Shown: positions 29,126-37,216 of the stretch, in pieces
Numbering within the stretch: position 1 is the first letter of the stretch
Layout: each line of letters opens with the position of its first letter
NCBI GenBank assembly: GCA_002794705.1
Contig: PGTK01000001.1
Coordinates: 124,001 to 188,000, forward strand
Direction of reading: 5' to 3'
Length of the DNA stretch: 64,000 nt
From: Candidatus Thermofonsia Clade 1 bacterium
GTDB taxonomy: Bacteria; Chloroflexota; Anaerolineae; Aggregatilineales; UBA2796
The notes under the pieces: model-generated
The model's database searches: none
What the model was told of the DNA's origin: nothing
Seen by the model: only the letters and a program-made list of their open reading frames with translations
Made by a program: the position numbers and the translations under genes

Positions 29126-29536
29126 ATGACCAACTTCATTGACGCGCTCGGTCTGATCCTGAGCAATGCTTACATCCTGTTCTGCCTCTTTCTCGGATTG
29201 TGGGCAGGCTTGAATGCCTTGCGCGGCGAGGGGCTAAGCGGCAACTTCTGGGGCGCCATGTGGACGGCTACCCTGCTGGGCATTGCTGGCTTGGTCGTTT
29301 GGCTGCTGCGCACGCTGGCAGGTGAGCCATTGCGCTGGGTCTACTTTTTGTACTCACTGTTCTTCGTGTTGGTGCTGCCCGGCACCTTTTCGCTCTTGCG
29401 CGGACGTGATGATCGAACTGCAGCTGCGATCTTCGCAGGGGTAGCCATCTTTTCGGCGCTCGCCGCCATCTCCGCCACTGATCCTTCGCGTGGCATTATC
29501 GTCTTGCCCGTTCTGACGCCTACTGCCACTCCCTGA
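29126..29536 (+). CDS. Small multi-pass membrane protein
   Basis: A 136-residue protein with four predicted transmembrane segments (starting near residues 13, 45, 70 and 98) and short loops. The C-terminus ends in Thr/Pro. I do not recognise a family. It is followed after 9 nt by a response regulator and could be part of the same signalling unit, but no sensory motif is visible. Confidence 0.65.
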   Translation: MTNFIDALGLILSNAYILFCLFLGLWAGLNALRGEGLSGNFWGAMWTATLLGIAGLVVWLLRTLAGEPLRWVYFLYSLFFVLVLPGTFSLLRGRDDRTAAAIFAGVAIFSALAAISATDPSRGIIVLPVLTPTATP

Positions 29537-29545
29537 GAGCTTGCT

Positions 29546-29938
29546 ATGAAACGCATTCTTGTCGTAGATGACGAAGTGGACACGCTCAACTTGCTCAAAA
29601 TGATGCTAGAGCTGATCGGCTACACAGCTATCACAACGCCTGACCCAGAGTACGCGCTGACTCTGGCAGAGACCGAAAAACCTGACTGCGTCTTGCTCGA
29701 TATCATGATGCCCAAGCTAGACGGCTTCACGGTCTGCAAGATGTTGCGCCTACACCCCATGACGCGCAACTTGCCAATTGTGTTCGTGACCGCTTACCAA
29801 GCCAGCAACCTCGAGGCGCGCCGCCTTGAGGCAGGCGCCGATCTGCTGGTGCCTAAGCCTGCCAGTATGGACGCGCTGATCAAGACCATTGACCGCGCCA
29901 TTGCGCTGCGCAATCAAGCAGCGGCGCAGAGCAGCTAG
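29546..29938 (+). CDS. Stand-alone response regulator receiver
   Basis: A 130-residue CheY-like receiver domain with no output domain. The acidic pair is at residues 8-9 (VVDDE), the phosphoacceptor Asp near 52 in CVLLDIMMPKLDG, the switch Thr in FVTAY and the conserved Lys in VPKPAS. It would be phosphorylated by a histidine kinase encoded elsewhere and act by protein contact. It lies 9 nt after a membrane protein gene. Confidence 0.9.
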   Translation: MKRILVVDDEVDTLNLLKMMLELIGYTAITTPDPEYALTLAETEKPDCVLLDIMMPKLDGFTVCKMLRLHPMTRNLPIVFVTAYQASNLEARRLEAGADLLVPKPASMDALIKTIDRAIALRNQAAAQSS

Positions 29939-30012
29939 AGCGCCCTTGACGTATGCCGCCCGACTCGGCATGATTAGGGCGTCCCTAGCCTAGCCTTGAA
30001 AGTGACTGTGTG

Positions 30013-31089
30013 ATGTCCCGACGAACTATTGTTGTGCTGCAGGGCGACCAGACCGGTCAAGAGTTGCTGGTCGAGGCGTTGCGCGTGCTGCAGCCAGGCG
30101 TCATTCGCTACGATCTTGAGTTTGTGCCGTTCGATCTCTCGCTAGAGAATCGGCGCGCTACGCAGAATGCTGTGGTCTATGAGGCAGCTGAGGCGCTCAA
30201 CCAGTTCGGCTACGGCATTAAAGCGGCTACCATCACGCCTGAGCAAAAAGGCGATGTAGGCAGTCCGAATGCCTTGCTGCGCGAGGCGATCAAGGGAGAG
30301 GTGATCCTACGCACAGGGCGGCGCATTCCCTCTGTGCGTCCATATGTGGGCGTCTACGCGCCGATCACGGTTGTGCGCATGGCAGTGGATGACGCCTATA
30401 ACGCCAAAGAATGGCGCGAGGGCGAGGGCTTAGATGAGCGCGCCTACCGCACGGAGAAACTCTCGCGGCGCACTTGCCGCGTCGTAGCGGAGTATGCCTT
30501 CACCTACGCCGCCAAAACCGGCGCGAAAGTCTTTGGCGGACCGAAATATACCGTCTCGCCGATCTACGAAGGCATGTTCAAGGAAGAGCTAGACGCCGCT
30601 GCGGCGCGCCATCCCCATGTGCGCTACGATCCGCAGCTGATTGACGCGACCTACGCCCTCCTGCTCGATACCAGCGGCGAGGCGCTGGTCATCCCGACCC
30701 TCAACCGCGATGGCGACCTGCTCTCCGATCTTGTAATCAAGATGTTCGGCTCAATTGCAGGTGCAGAATCGCAGATTTTGAGCTTTGATGAGAACATGAA
30801 CGTGCGCGTGGTCGTGACCGAAGCGCCGCACGGCACAGCGCCCGCCTTGCAAGGCAAAAATGTGGCGAATCCTATGGCGATGATCCTTGCCGGCGCCGCC
30901 TTGCTCTCGCACATGCCTGATGTCGCGGCGCAGCGGGCGAGTCGCGCCATTTATGAGGCGACGCTAGAGGCTGTGCATCAGGGCGTGCGCACCGCCGATC
31001 TGGGCGGACACGCCAGCACTACTGAGTTCACTGATGAGGTAATCCGCCGCGTCAGCAGCAAGCTGGAAGTCTGGGATTCGCTGCGTTAG
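30013..31089 (+). CDS. Isocitrate/isopropylmalate dehydrogenase superfamily enzyme
   Basis: A 358-residue beta-hydroxyacid oxidative decarboxylase. The metal site RDGDLLSDLVIKMFGS and the cofactor motif EAPHGTAPALQGKNVANP are conserved, as are the end motif GGHASTTEFTDEVI and a Lys in GGPKYTVSP. The substrate loop differs from both IDH and LeuB. Where those have an ENTEG or equivalent sequence, this protein reads VRMAVDDAYNAKEW. The substrate is therefore uncertain (isocitrate, isopropylmalate, homoisocitrate or tartrate-like). It is not in a leucine or TCA cluster. The ATG start follows a GTG by one codon. Confidence 0.82.
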   Translation: MSRRTIVVLQGDQTGQELLVEALRVLQPGVIRYDLEFVPFDLSLENRRATQNAVVYEAAEALNQFGYGIKAATITPEQKGDVGSPNALLREAIKGEVILRTGRRIPSVRPYVGVYAPITVVRMAVDDAYNAKEWREGEGLDERAYRTEKLSRRTCRVVAEYAFTYAAKTGAKVFGGPKYTVSPIYEGMFKEELDAAAARHPHVRYDPQLIDATYALLLDTSGEALVIPTLNRDGDLLSDLVIKMFGSIAGAESQILSFDENMNVRVVVTEAPHGTAPALQGKNVANPMAMILAGAALLSHMPDVAAQRASRAIYEATLEAVHQGVRTADLGGHASTTEFTDEVIRRVSSKLEVWDSLR

Positions 31090-31119
31090 GGATCGTGAGC
31101 GTTTAACAGGAGATAATCA

Positions 31120-31524
31120 GTGCGCAAAGCCCTCAGACGCCTCGGCTGCGCCTTACTGTTCATCCCATGGCTGGCATTGATGTTCGCGCCATGCTTCGTG
31201 ATCGCGCTGATCTCGCAGGGCGAGATCGTCATCACCTGGAGCGACGTGCCTGAAGATACCTTCCGTATCTGGCTGCTGCGCGATGTGCCAATTGGCGGCG
31301 TGGGCATTGCTACCTCACAGCGCTACACGCCTCCACAACCTGATGACGGGCGGCAAGTGGTCTGTACGCTCATAGACGTGCGCTTTGTGGTTTGGCAGGG
31401 CAACGCGCAGCGCGCTGGTGCCCTCCCAAGCCGCCAATGTGCCTGTTATGAGCGCGTGCCGCCCAATCAGGCATGGCGGACTCTCTCAGTGGGCGATGAG
31501 GCGTGCCGACTGATCGGTGAGTGA
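31120..31524 (+). CDS. Small membrane-anchored hypothetical protein
   Basis: A 134-residue protein with one strong N-terminal hydrophobic segment (LLFIPWLALMFAPCFVIALI) and an outside domain containing four Cys in its C-terminal half (VCTLID, RQCACYER, EACRLI). The GTG start is supported by CAGGAGATAA upstream. I do not recognise it. It sits between the dehydrogenase and the DnaJ-like gene on the same strand. Confidence 0.65.
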   Translation: MRKALRRLGCALLFIPWLALMFAPCFVIALISQGEIVITWSDVPEDTFRIWLLRDVPIGGVGIATSQRYTPPQPDDGRQVVCTLIDVRFVVWQGNAQRAGALPSRQCACYERVPPNQAWRTLSVGDEACRLIGE

Positions 31525-31616
31525 GCGATCCGTCACGAAATATTTATGTGCAAGGGCGCGGCGTTGCTCTAGAATCAAAGGGGAGCGCAAGGAGTGTCTT
31601 ATAGGTAGAGAGTGCT

Positions 31617-32534
31617 GTGAGCCGCCGCGTCATCCGTTACGATCCGCAGAATGATTTCTACAGGCTGCTTGGCATTCCCAGCAACGCCAACCTTGAGCAA
31701 GTGCAGCAGGCCTTCCGCCGACGGGCGAAGGAAGTCCATCCGGATCGCAATCCTGATCGGGTAGTTTGGGCAACTGAGCAGTTCCGCCGCCTGAATGAGG
31801 CGTATGAGGTGCTGAGCGATGCTGCACGGCGCTGGGAATATGACCGTCAACGCCGCCAAGCGAACCCTGCAGCCTACACGGCTGAGAGCGCTTGGTGGAC
31901 TCAAGCACAATCTTCGGCACGGACTGAGTCGGCGCGCCCGCCCGATCCGAGCGATAGTGAGGCTTTCTGGACGTGGTATCGGCGCGTCAAGCCGCGCTAC
32001 ACGCGCCATAACGATCCGTATGCTGCTGCTGTGCGTAACCTCTTTTTCAGTCCCTATCGCTATGTATTGGCGATACTCGGCATTGTTTTCTTCGCTAACG
32101 TCGTTTTCATCAGCTTTGCCCAGCAGAACGGTCTGATGCAGCGCGCCTATCAAGAGGAACAGACGGCTGTTGCGCTCGCCCTTGCGCCCACACAGACCTA
32201 CATCGCCGCCTATAACACCCGTTGCCCTGATCCGAATGCGCGCATTACCACGCCGCGCCCCGATTCGCGCATTGATCCTGCTCAGCTCACGGTTCGCGGC
32301 ACGGCTGATCATCCTGACTTCAGCTACTATCAGCTTTACGCCTTTGCCCGTGAGGAAGCCACACGGCAGCCTTCGATTTTGTTAGCCAATGTGCAGCGCC
32401 CTGTGCGTGATGGTGTGCTGGTGGAGCAGGCAGATATCAGTCGGTTAGGCGCAACGCACTACACGCTGCGCCTGACCGTTTTCTTGAAGAATGGGCGCGC
32501 CTTGCCGTCTTGTGAGATCGAGGTCAGGCGCTAG
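31617..32534 (+). CDS. Membrane-anchored J-domain (DnaJ-like) protein
   Basis: A 305-residue protein with an N-terminal J domain (residues about 10-75) including HPD in KEVHPDRNPDR, so it can stimulate an Hsp70 ATPase. A single transmembrane segment lies near 143-163 (YVLAILGIVFFANVVFISF). The C-terminal 110 residues form an outside beta domain (ITTPRPDSRIDPAQLTVRG) resembling an Ig-like fold. No Gly/Phe or Cys-rich DnaJ domains are present. It may recruit DnaK to the membrane. GTG start. Confidence 0.85.
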   Translation: MSRRVIRYDPQNDFYRLLGIPSNANLEQVQQAFRRRAKEVHPDRNPDRVVWATEQFRRLNEAYEVLSDAARRWEYDRQRRQANPAAYTAESAWWTQAQSSARTESARPPDPSDSEAFWTWYRRVKPRYTRHNDPYAAAVRNLFFSPYRYVLAILGIVFFANVVFISFAQQNGLMQRAYQEEQTAVALALAPTQTYIAAYNTRCPDPNARITTPRPDSRIDPAQLTVRGTADHPDFSYYQLYAFAREEATRQPSILLANVQRPVRDGVLVEQADISRLGATHYTLRLTVFLKNGRALPSCEIEVRR

Positions 32535-32545
32535 GCGCGCCCTGC

Positions 32546-34387
32546 CTAGCCTGTGATCGGCAAACTCAGCGGATTGCCCTGAATAATTCGCACATACAGG
32601 GCAAAAATCCAGCCGCGCTGCCCTCTGTGAATCACTTCGTACCACTGACCGTCGCTGCTGCGCCCGATGATATCAACTGTTTGCCCCCATTCGATGATGG
32701 TCAGTTGGCGGAAGGTCAGCCCCGGTCCTTCGCGCAGGCGCAAGCCGGAGGTCAGCTGACCGCGCACGCCTGTTGGCTGTGGCGCGCCGCCTACGGCGCC
32801 ATCTACAGGCAGGCTGAGGATGCTCGGCAAGTTGGTCTGGATGAAATTGGCGTTCACCCAGCCGATGACGCCGCTTGGTGTGCGCACACGCAGCCATGTT
32901 GCCGCGTTATTGCGCGCTAGGACGGTCACCAGTGTGCCGCCGCGAATTTGTTCCAGCACAGCTGAGGCGGGACTATCGGCGGCGCGCACGTTCAGCAGAT
33001 TTGCATTCACCACCAAGCCGACCACATTCGCAGAGATCGTCTGTCCGCCGCTGCCCGGCACCACGTTCGGGATCGGCAGGGGCGGCGATTGTCCGTCGGG
33101 CGGATCCCAAGTCAGCACGATGAAACTTTGCCGAGTCTGCTGTTGATATTCAAGGCGGAAGTCATGGCAGCCGGCTGTTAGGTCAACAAAGCGCTGATGG
33201 ACGGTATCAGGCGGACCGCTCCAAGCGTCAATGATCAGCGTATTATCAATGAAGAAGCGCATGCCGTCATCCACATAGATGAAGAAGCGCGTCGGTCGCC
33301 CTGGCGTGCAGATTCGGCGCGTCCAGCGCACAGAGAAGAAGTCGCGTGGGAAGCCCGGCTGTGGCGCACTGGCATTCCAGTTGAAATTGATCCCGCTGAA
33401 GCCGTCATTGCGCACAAAAGCAGGCGAGCCGCTCAAATTCGGATTGGTGTAGTATTCTCCGAACCAAAAGTCGGATTGTGCGCCGAACGGTGAGCCGATG
33501 GCGGGATCAATGGTCAGGCGGATAGCGGCTTGCTCAGTATCCTCATAGTACTCGACGCGAATGGTGTGCAAGCCAGCGGCAAGCGCCACATCTATGCTAT
33601 AGGCGGTCAGGCTCTGCCTGCGCCACTGATCGATCACCAAAATATCGTTGATGAATAGGCGCACGCCGTCATCGCCTGCCAGCACAAAGCGATAGGTGCC
33701 AGCTTGGAAGGGCAGAGTAGCTGTGTAGCGCGCACTGAAGCGATCTGGAGGCACCAACGGGTTCGGCGAGCCGAGTCCCCAGAAATGCTCAATGCGCGGC
33801 TCAAGGCGCGTCAGAACAGGCGCGCCGCTCAGAAACGGGTTATTGAAGTATTGTGCTGTCCAAGCGGTGCTCTGAGTCAGGACGAGCTGCCACGAAAATG
33901 AGATGCTGGCATCGCCAAGGGCTTGAAAGTACTCAATGCGAAAAGCATGGACGCCTGCCGAGACCTGAATATCGCGGATGAAGGTGGTGGGCGCCTGCTC
34001 ACGCCACTCATCAATGACCAGCTGTCCGTTGACGAAGATTCGCACGCCGTCATCTACGCGCACGGTCAACCGATAGGTGCCAGCGTTCAAAAATTGCACG
34101 CCGTCCCAGCGCGCTGACCAATTCTGGACGCCAATGCCCGGTCCGGGCGAGTTCGGACCCCAGTTGAAGACAATGGCAGGATCAATGCGCGTGAAGGCAG
34201 GCGGACCTGAGAGCGTGCGATTCGGGAAGTAGCTGCCCGTCCAGTTTGAGCCAGTCTCGGCGGCATGGACAATGGGCGCGATTGGTTCGGGCTGGGCAGC
34301 GCGGCTGACGGGCGCGCTGGGCAGCAAAGCAGCGAGTAACGTTGCGCACAGCAGGAGCGCCATCAAGCGGGTAGGGCGCAAAGCCAT
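32546..34387 (-). CDS. Secreted protein with three PA14 and two SH3 domains
   Basis: A 613-residue exported protein. The start at 34387 is chosen for its strong ribosome site (AAGGGGGGA) and the signal peptide that follows (LMALLLCATLLAALLP). Three PA14-like carbohydrate-binding modules are seen, each beginning with a WTGSYFPN/WTAQYFNN/WFGEYYTN motif and containing VDDGVRIFVN or GDDGVRLFIN. Two bacterial SH3 domains follow (about 460-525 and 545-610), which often bind cell wall. There is no catalytic domain. It may tether the wall to glycans. It is convergent with the DnaJ-like gene. Confidence 0.85.
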   Translation of the reverse strand: MALRPTRLMALLLCATLLAALLPSAPVSRAAQPEPIAPIVHAAETGSNWTGSYFPNRTLSGPPAFTRIDPAIVFNWGPNSPGPGIGVQNWSARWDGVQFLNAGTYRLTVRVDDGVRIFVNGQLVIDEWREQAPTTFIRDIQVSAGVHAFRIEYFQALGDASISFSWQLVLTQSTAWTAQYFNNPFLSGAPVLTRLEPRIEHFWGLGSPNPLVPPDRFSARYTATLPFQAGTYRFVLAGDDGVRLFINDILVIDQWRRQSLTAYSIDVALAAGLHTIRVEYYEDTEQAAIRLTIDPAIGSPFGAQSDFWFGEYYTNPNLSGSPAFVRNDGFSGINFNWNASAPQPGFPRDFFSVRWTRRICTPGRPTRFFIYVDDGMRFFIDNTLIIDAWSGPPDTVHQRFVDLTAGCHDFRLEYQQQTRQSFIVLTWDPPDGQSPPLPIPNVVPGSGGQTISANVVGLVVNANLLNVRAADSPASAVLEQIRGGTLVTVLARNNAATWLRVRTPSGVIGWVNANFIQTNLPSILSLPVDGAVGGAPQPTGVRGQLTSGLRLREGPGLTFRQLTIIEWGQTVDIIGRSSDGQWYEVIHRGQRGWIFALYVRIIQGNPLSLPITG

Positions 34388-34514
34388 GAGTTCCCCCCTT
34401 AGGAGCCTAACACAACGAATCATTCTTAATCTCACATTCTAACCTAAAGTGCAAGGCTTGTGGCAGGATCGGCTATCAGGCGTCTGGCAAACGTCAGTTT
34501 AGGCACACCCTGAT

Positions 34515-34543
34515 TTTTCACATTTTTGCTCTTATGGTACACT
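34515..34543 (+). promoter_or_regulatory. Candidate promoter for the ABC permease operon
   Basis: TTTTCA and TACACT separated by 17 nt, 43 nt before the permease start, in a 198-bp divergent gap. The match is moderate (4 of 6 and 4 of 6). The rest of the gap shows nothing clear apart from the ribosome site of the PA14 gene. Confidence 0.4.
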
Positions 34544-34585
34544 GTTGCCACTCGAAAGCGCAGTATCAGCACGTCACTTTGCAGC

Positions 34586-35509
34586 ATGACCCGCTACCTG
34601 ATCAGCCGTCTCATTCAGCTGGCGCCGACCGTTTTCGGCATTTATACGCTCGCTTTTTTCTTGATGCGAGTCCTGCCCGGCGACCCTGCCACATTCATCA
34701 TCGGCGTGCGCGATGATACAGAGGCTGTGGATAACCTGCGGCGCATTATGCGCCTTGATGAGCCGCTCCTGAACCAGTATCTTGGCTTCTTGGGCGACGG
34801 TCTGCGCGGCGACTTCGGACGCAGCTACATCACGGCGCAACCTGTCAGCGAGATGATCGCAAACGCCTTTCCGCTCACCTTGCGCCTCGCCCTCTCTGCG
34901 ACGTTCTTCGCGGTCAGCATTGGTATTCCGCTCGGCATGATTGCTGCTGTCTATCGCAACTCGTTTTGGGATAGTTTCTCGCGCTTGATCGCTTTGTTCG
35001 GCGTCTCAGTGCCGGTTTTTTGGCTGGGCATTCAGCTGCAGATTTTGTTCGGTTTGCAGCTGCGCCTGTTGCCGATCAGCGGCTCTGGCGATTTCCAGCA
35101 TATCATCTTGCCTGCGATCACGGCGAGTGGCGGCATGTTAGCGCTGCTCACGCGCATGACGCGCAGCAGTCTGCTGGAGGAACTCAATCAGGATTACGTG
35201 CGCACAGCGCGTAGCAAGGGTCTGCGCGAGCGCTTGGTCACTTTCCGCCATGCTCTGCGCAACGCGCTCCTGCCCGTTGTGACGGTCTGGGGCAGTAGTT
35301 TGGCGGGCTTGCTCTCTGGCACGCTCCTCGTCGAGGTGATTTTCAACTGGACGGGCATGGGCAGGCTGCTGGTACAGGCGATCAACACCCGCGATTATCC
35401 GCTCATGCAGGGCTTGATCATCGTTCTGGCATTGCTCTACGCAGGCGTCAATCTGGTAGTGGACTTGCTCTATCCGCTGATCGATCCGAGAATTCGCTAT
35501 GACAAGTAA
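34586..35509 (+). CDS. Peptide-type ABC transporter permease (DppB-like)
   Basis: A 307-residue integral membrane permease of the dipeptide/oligopeptide/nickel family. The ATG at 34586 (MTRYLISRLIQLAPTVFGI) gives the standard DppB start. Motifs include MRVLPGDPA and the EAA loop (DYVRTARSKGLRERLVTFRHALRNALLPVVT) that contacts the ATPase, with about six transmembrane segments. It overlaps the next permease by 11 nt. No substrate-binding protein or ATPase is encoded nearby, so these must come from elsewhere on the chromosome. Confidence 0.93.
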   Translation: MTRYLISRLIQLAPTVFGIYTLAFFLMRVLPGDPATFIIGVRDDTEAVDNLRRIMRLDEPLLNQYLGFLGDGLRGDFGRSYITAQPVSEMIANAFPLTLRLALSATFFAVSIGIPLGMIAAVYRNSFWDSFSRLIALFGVSVPVFWLGIQLQILFGLQLRLLPISGSGDFQHIILPAITASGGMLALLTRMTRSSLLEELNQDYVRTARSKGLRERLVTFRHALRNALLPVVTVWGSSLAGLLSGTLLVEVIFNWTGMGRLLVQAINTRDYPLMQGLIIVLALLYAGVNLVVDLLYPLIDPRIRYDK

Positions 35510-36392
35510 ATCAGCCGTCTTGCAGAGCAATGCGCTGAAAGTGAAGCGGCGCGGTCTGTGGCGCGATGCAGCGCGACGCTTTTTCGCTAACCCGTTAGCT
35601 GTTATCGGTATGGTGCTGGTGGGCGTGGCAGTGACTTGCGCGCTGTTCGCGCCGATCCTCGCGCCCTATGAGCCGAATTGGGGCGATATCGGCAGATTGT
35701 ACGTTAAGCCGCCTTCGCCTGAGCATCCCTTTGGCACGGATGATGTCGGGCGCGATATCCTCAGCCGCGTCATTTATGGCGCGCAAATTTCGCTGAAGAT
35801 CGCCTTGCTCTCACAGGGATTGGGCGTGCTGCTTGGCACGATGCTCGGTTTGATCGCAGGCTACTACGGCGGACTGCCTGATAGCTTGATCATGCGCTTT
35901 GTGGACGTTTTCATGGCGTTCCCGCTTTTGATCATCGCTATTGCGCTGGTGGCAGTACTTGGTTCAGGCGAGGGGAACCTGATTCTGGGCTTGGCGGCTG
36001 TGATCTGGCCCGGCGTAGCGCGCTTGGTGCGCGGACAAGTCCTGATGCTCAAAGAGACGGAGTATGTGGCGGCAGCGCGGCTGATCGGCGTGCGCGATAT
36101 CGGCATCATGTTGCGGCATATCTTGCCGAACTTGCTCACGCCGCTGATTGTTTTTGCTACGCTTGGCATTGCCAACGTGATCCTCGCAGAGGCGGCGCTC
36201 AGCTTTCTGGGACTCGGCACAGCCGATCTGACCACGCCCAGCTGGGGAAAAATGCTCTCTGAGAGCCGCGCTTTCATCCGTTCGGCGTGGTGGATGCCTT
36301 TCTATCCGGGCTTGACGATCTTTCTGGTAGTGCTTGGCTTCAATCTGCTGGGCGATGGGCTGCGCGACGCCCTCGATGTGCGCTCGCGCTGA
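35499..36392 (+). CDS. Peptide-type ABC transporter permease (DppC-like)
   Basis: The 297-residue partner permease, with the N-terminal OppC-like tail and the motif PFGTDDVGRDILSRVIYGA typical of DppC proteins. The EAA loop is EYVAAARLIGVRDIGIMLRHILPN. About five to six transmembrane segments are present. It forms a heterodimer with the upstream DppB-like protein. A PIG-L deacetylase gene follows after 20 nt, so the pair may import a peptide or amino-sugar compound that is then deacetylated. Confidence 0.93.
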   Translation: MTSKSAVLQSNALKVKRRGLWRDAARRFFANPLAVIGMVLVGVAVTCALFAPILAPYEPNWGDIGRLYVKPPSPEHPFGTDDVGRDILSRVIYGAQISLKIALLSQGLGVLLGTMLGLIAGYYGGLPDSLIMRFVDVFMAFPLLIIAIALVAVLGSGEGNLILGLAAVIWPGVARLVRGQVLMLKETEYVAAARLIGVRDIGIMLRHILPNLLTPLIVFATLGIANVILAEAALSFLGLGTADLTTPSWGKMLSESRAFIRSAWWMPFYPGLTIFLVVLGFNLLGDGLRDALDVRSR

Positions 36393-36412
36393 TGGACAGG
36401 AGCATTTGAAGG

Positions 36413-37141
36413 ATGAATGTGCTGGCAATCGGCGCACATGGTGACGATCTAGAGATATTCTGTGGCGGTACTTTGGCGCTCTGTGCGCAGCGCGGCGATT
36501 CGGTCACGATGTGCGTAGTGACCGACGGACGCGGACGCCCGAAGGGCGATCCTGACTTCATTGCAGCCGTGCGGCACAGTGAGGCTCAAGCCGCCGCCGC
36601 GACCATCGGCGCAACTTTGGCGTGGCTTGCCATGCCTGATGGCGCTGTGGTCGCCGATAAGGACTCATGCCGTCCGTTTGTGGAGCTAATTCGGCGTGTG
36701 AAGCCGAGCTTGATCATCACGCATCCGCCTGAGGATTATCATCCTGATCACACTGCCGTCAGCCGCCTTGTGACTGAATCAGTGCAGCTGGCGCGCACGG
36801 CAAATTTTGCAGCCGCCTTGCCGCCGCACCGTGAGCCTGTGGCGGTCTATTTTATGGAGAGTGAGCGCGGGATCGGCTTCCTACCTGAGGAATATGTGGA
36901 TATCAGCGCCGTTTTCGCGCTCAAACTGCAGATGTTGCGCTGTCATCGCAGCCAGTTTATGCCGCCTACCGAGCCATACGATCCTAATTTTGTCCTGCCT
37001 GAGGACGATCAGCATCCGATGTTGCGCATGGCGCACCTGATGAGCGGCTTTCGCGGTTTGCAGGCAGACGTCGCTTATGCGGAGGCATTCCGCCCATGGC
37101 GCTCAGCGGGGCGAATCTTGACGCGGCGCCTTTTGCCCTGA
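36413..37141 (+). CDS. PIG-L/LmbE-family zinc deacetylase
   Basis: A 242-residue member of the PIG-L family, zinc enzymes that deacetylate N-acetylglucosamine-type substrates (BshB and MshB are members). The zinc motif GAHGDDLE is at residues 7-14 (consensus AHPDD) and the third ligand is in PPEDYHPDHTAVS near 106. No signal peptide. The AHGDD variant replaces Pro by Gly. It follows the permease genes by 20 nt. In Chloroflexota-like genomes a link with thiol synthesis cannot be claimed without further genes. Confidence 0.88.
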   Translation: MNVLAIGAHGDDLEIFCGGTLALCAQRGDSVTMCVVTDGRGRPKGDPDFIAAVRHSEAQAAAATIGATLAWLAMPDGAVVADKDSCRPFVELIRRVKPSLIITHPPEDYHPDHTAVSRLVTESVQLARTANFAAALPPHREPVAVYFMESERGIGFLPEEYVDISAVFALKLQMLRCHRSQFMPPTEPYDPNFVLPEDDQHPMLRMAHLMSGFRGLQADVAYAEAFRPWRSAGRILTRRLLP

Positions 37142-37164
37142 GATCGTGCATTTTGCACAAAGCG

Positions 37165-37178
37165 TGGTAAACTTACCA
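37165..37178. promoter_or_regulatory. Inverted repeat TGGTAA-N2-TTACCA in the promoter region of the STAND gene
   Basis: A 14-bp palindrome located between a weak -35 (TTGCAC at 37153) and a weak -10 (CATAAG at 37177), 39 nt before the STAND ATPase start. The position fits an operator. The promoter boxes themselves match poorly. Confidence 0.3.
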
Positions 37179-37216
37179 TAAGTGCGTCTTTTCATCAGAA
37201 CCTGAATGGAGAGCGT

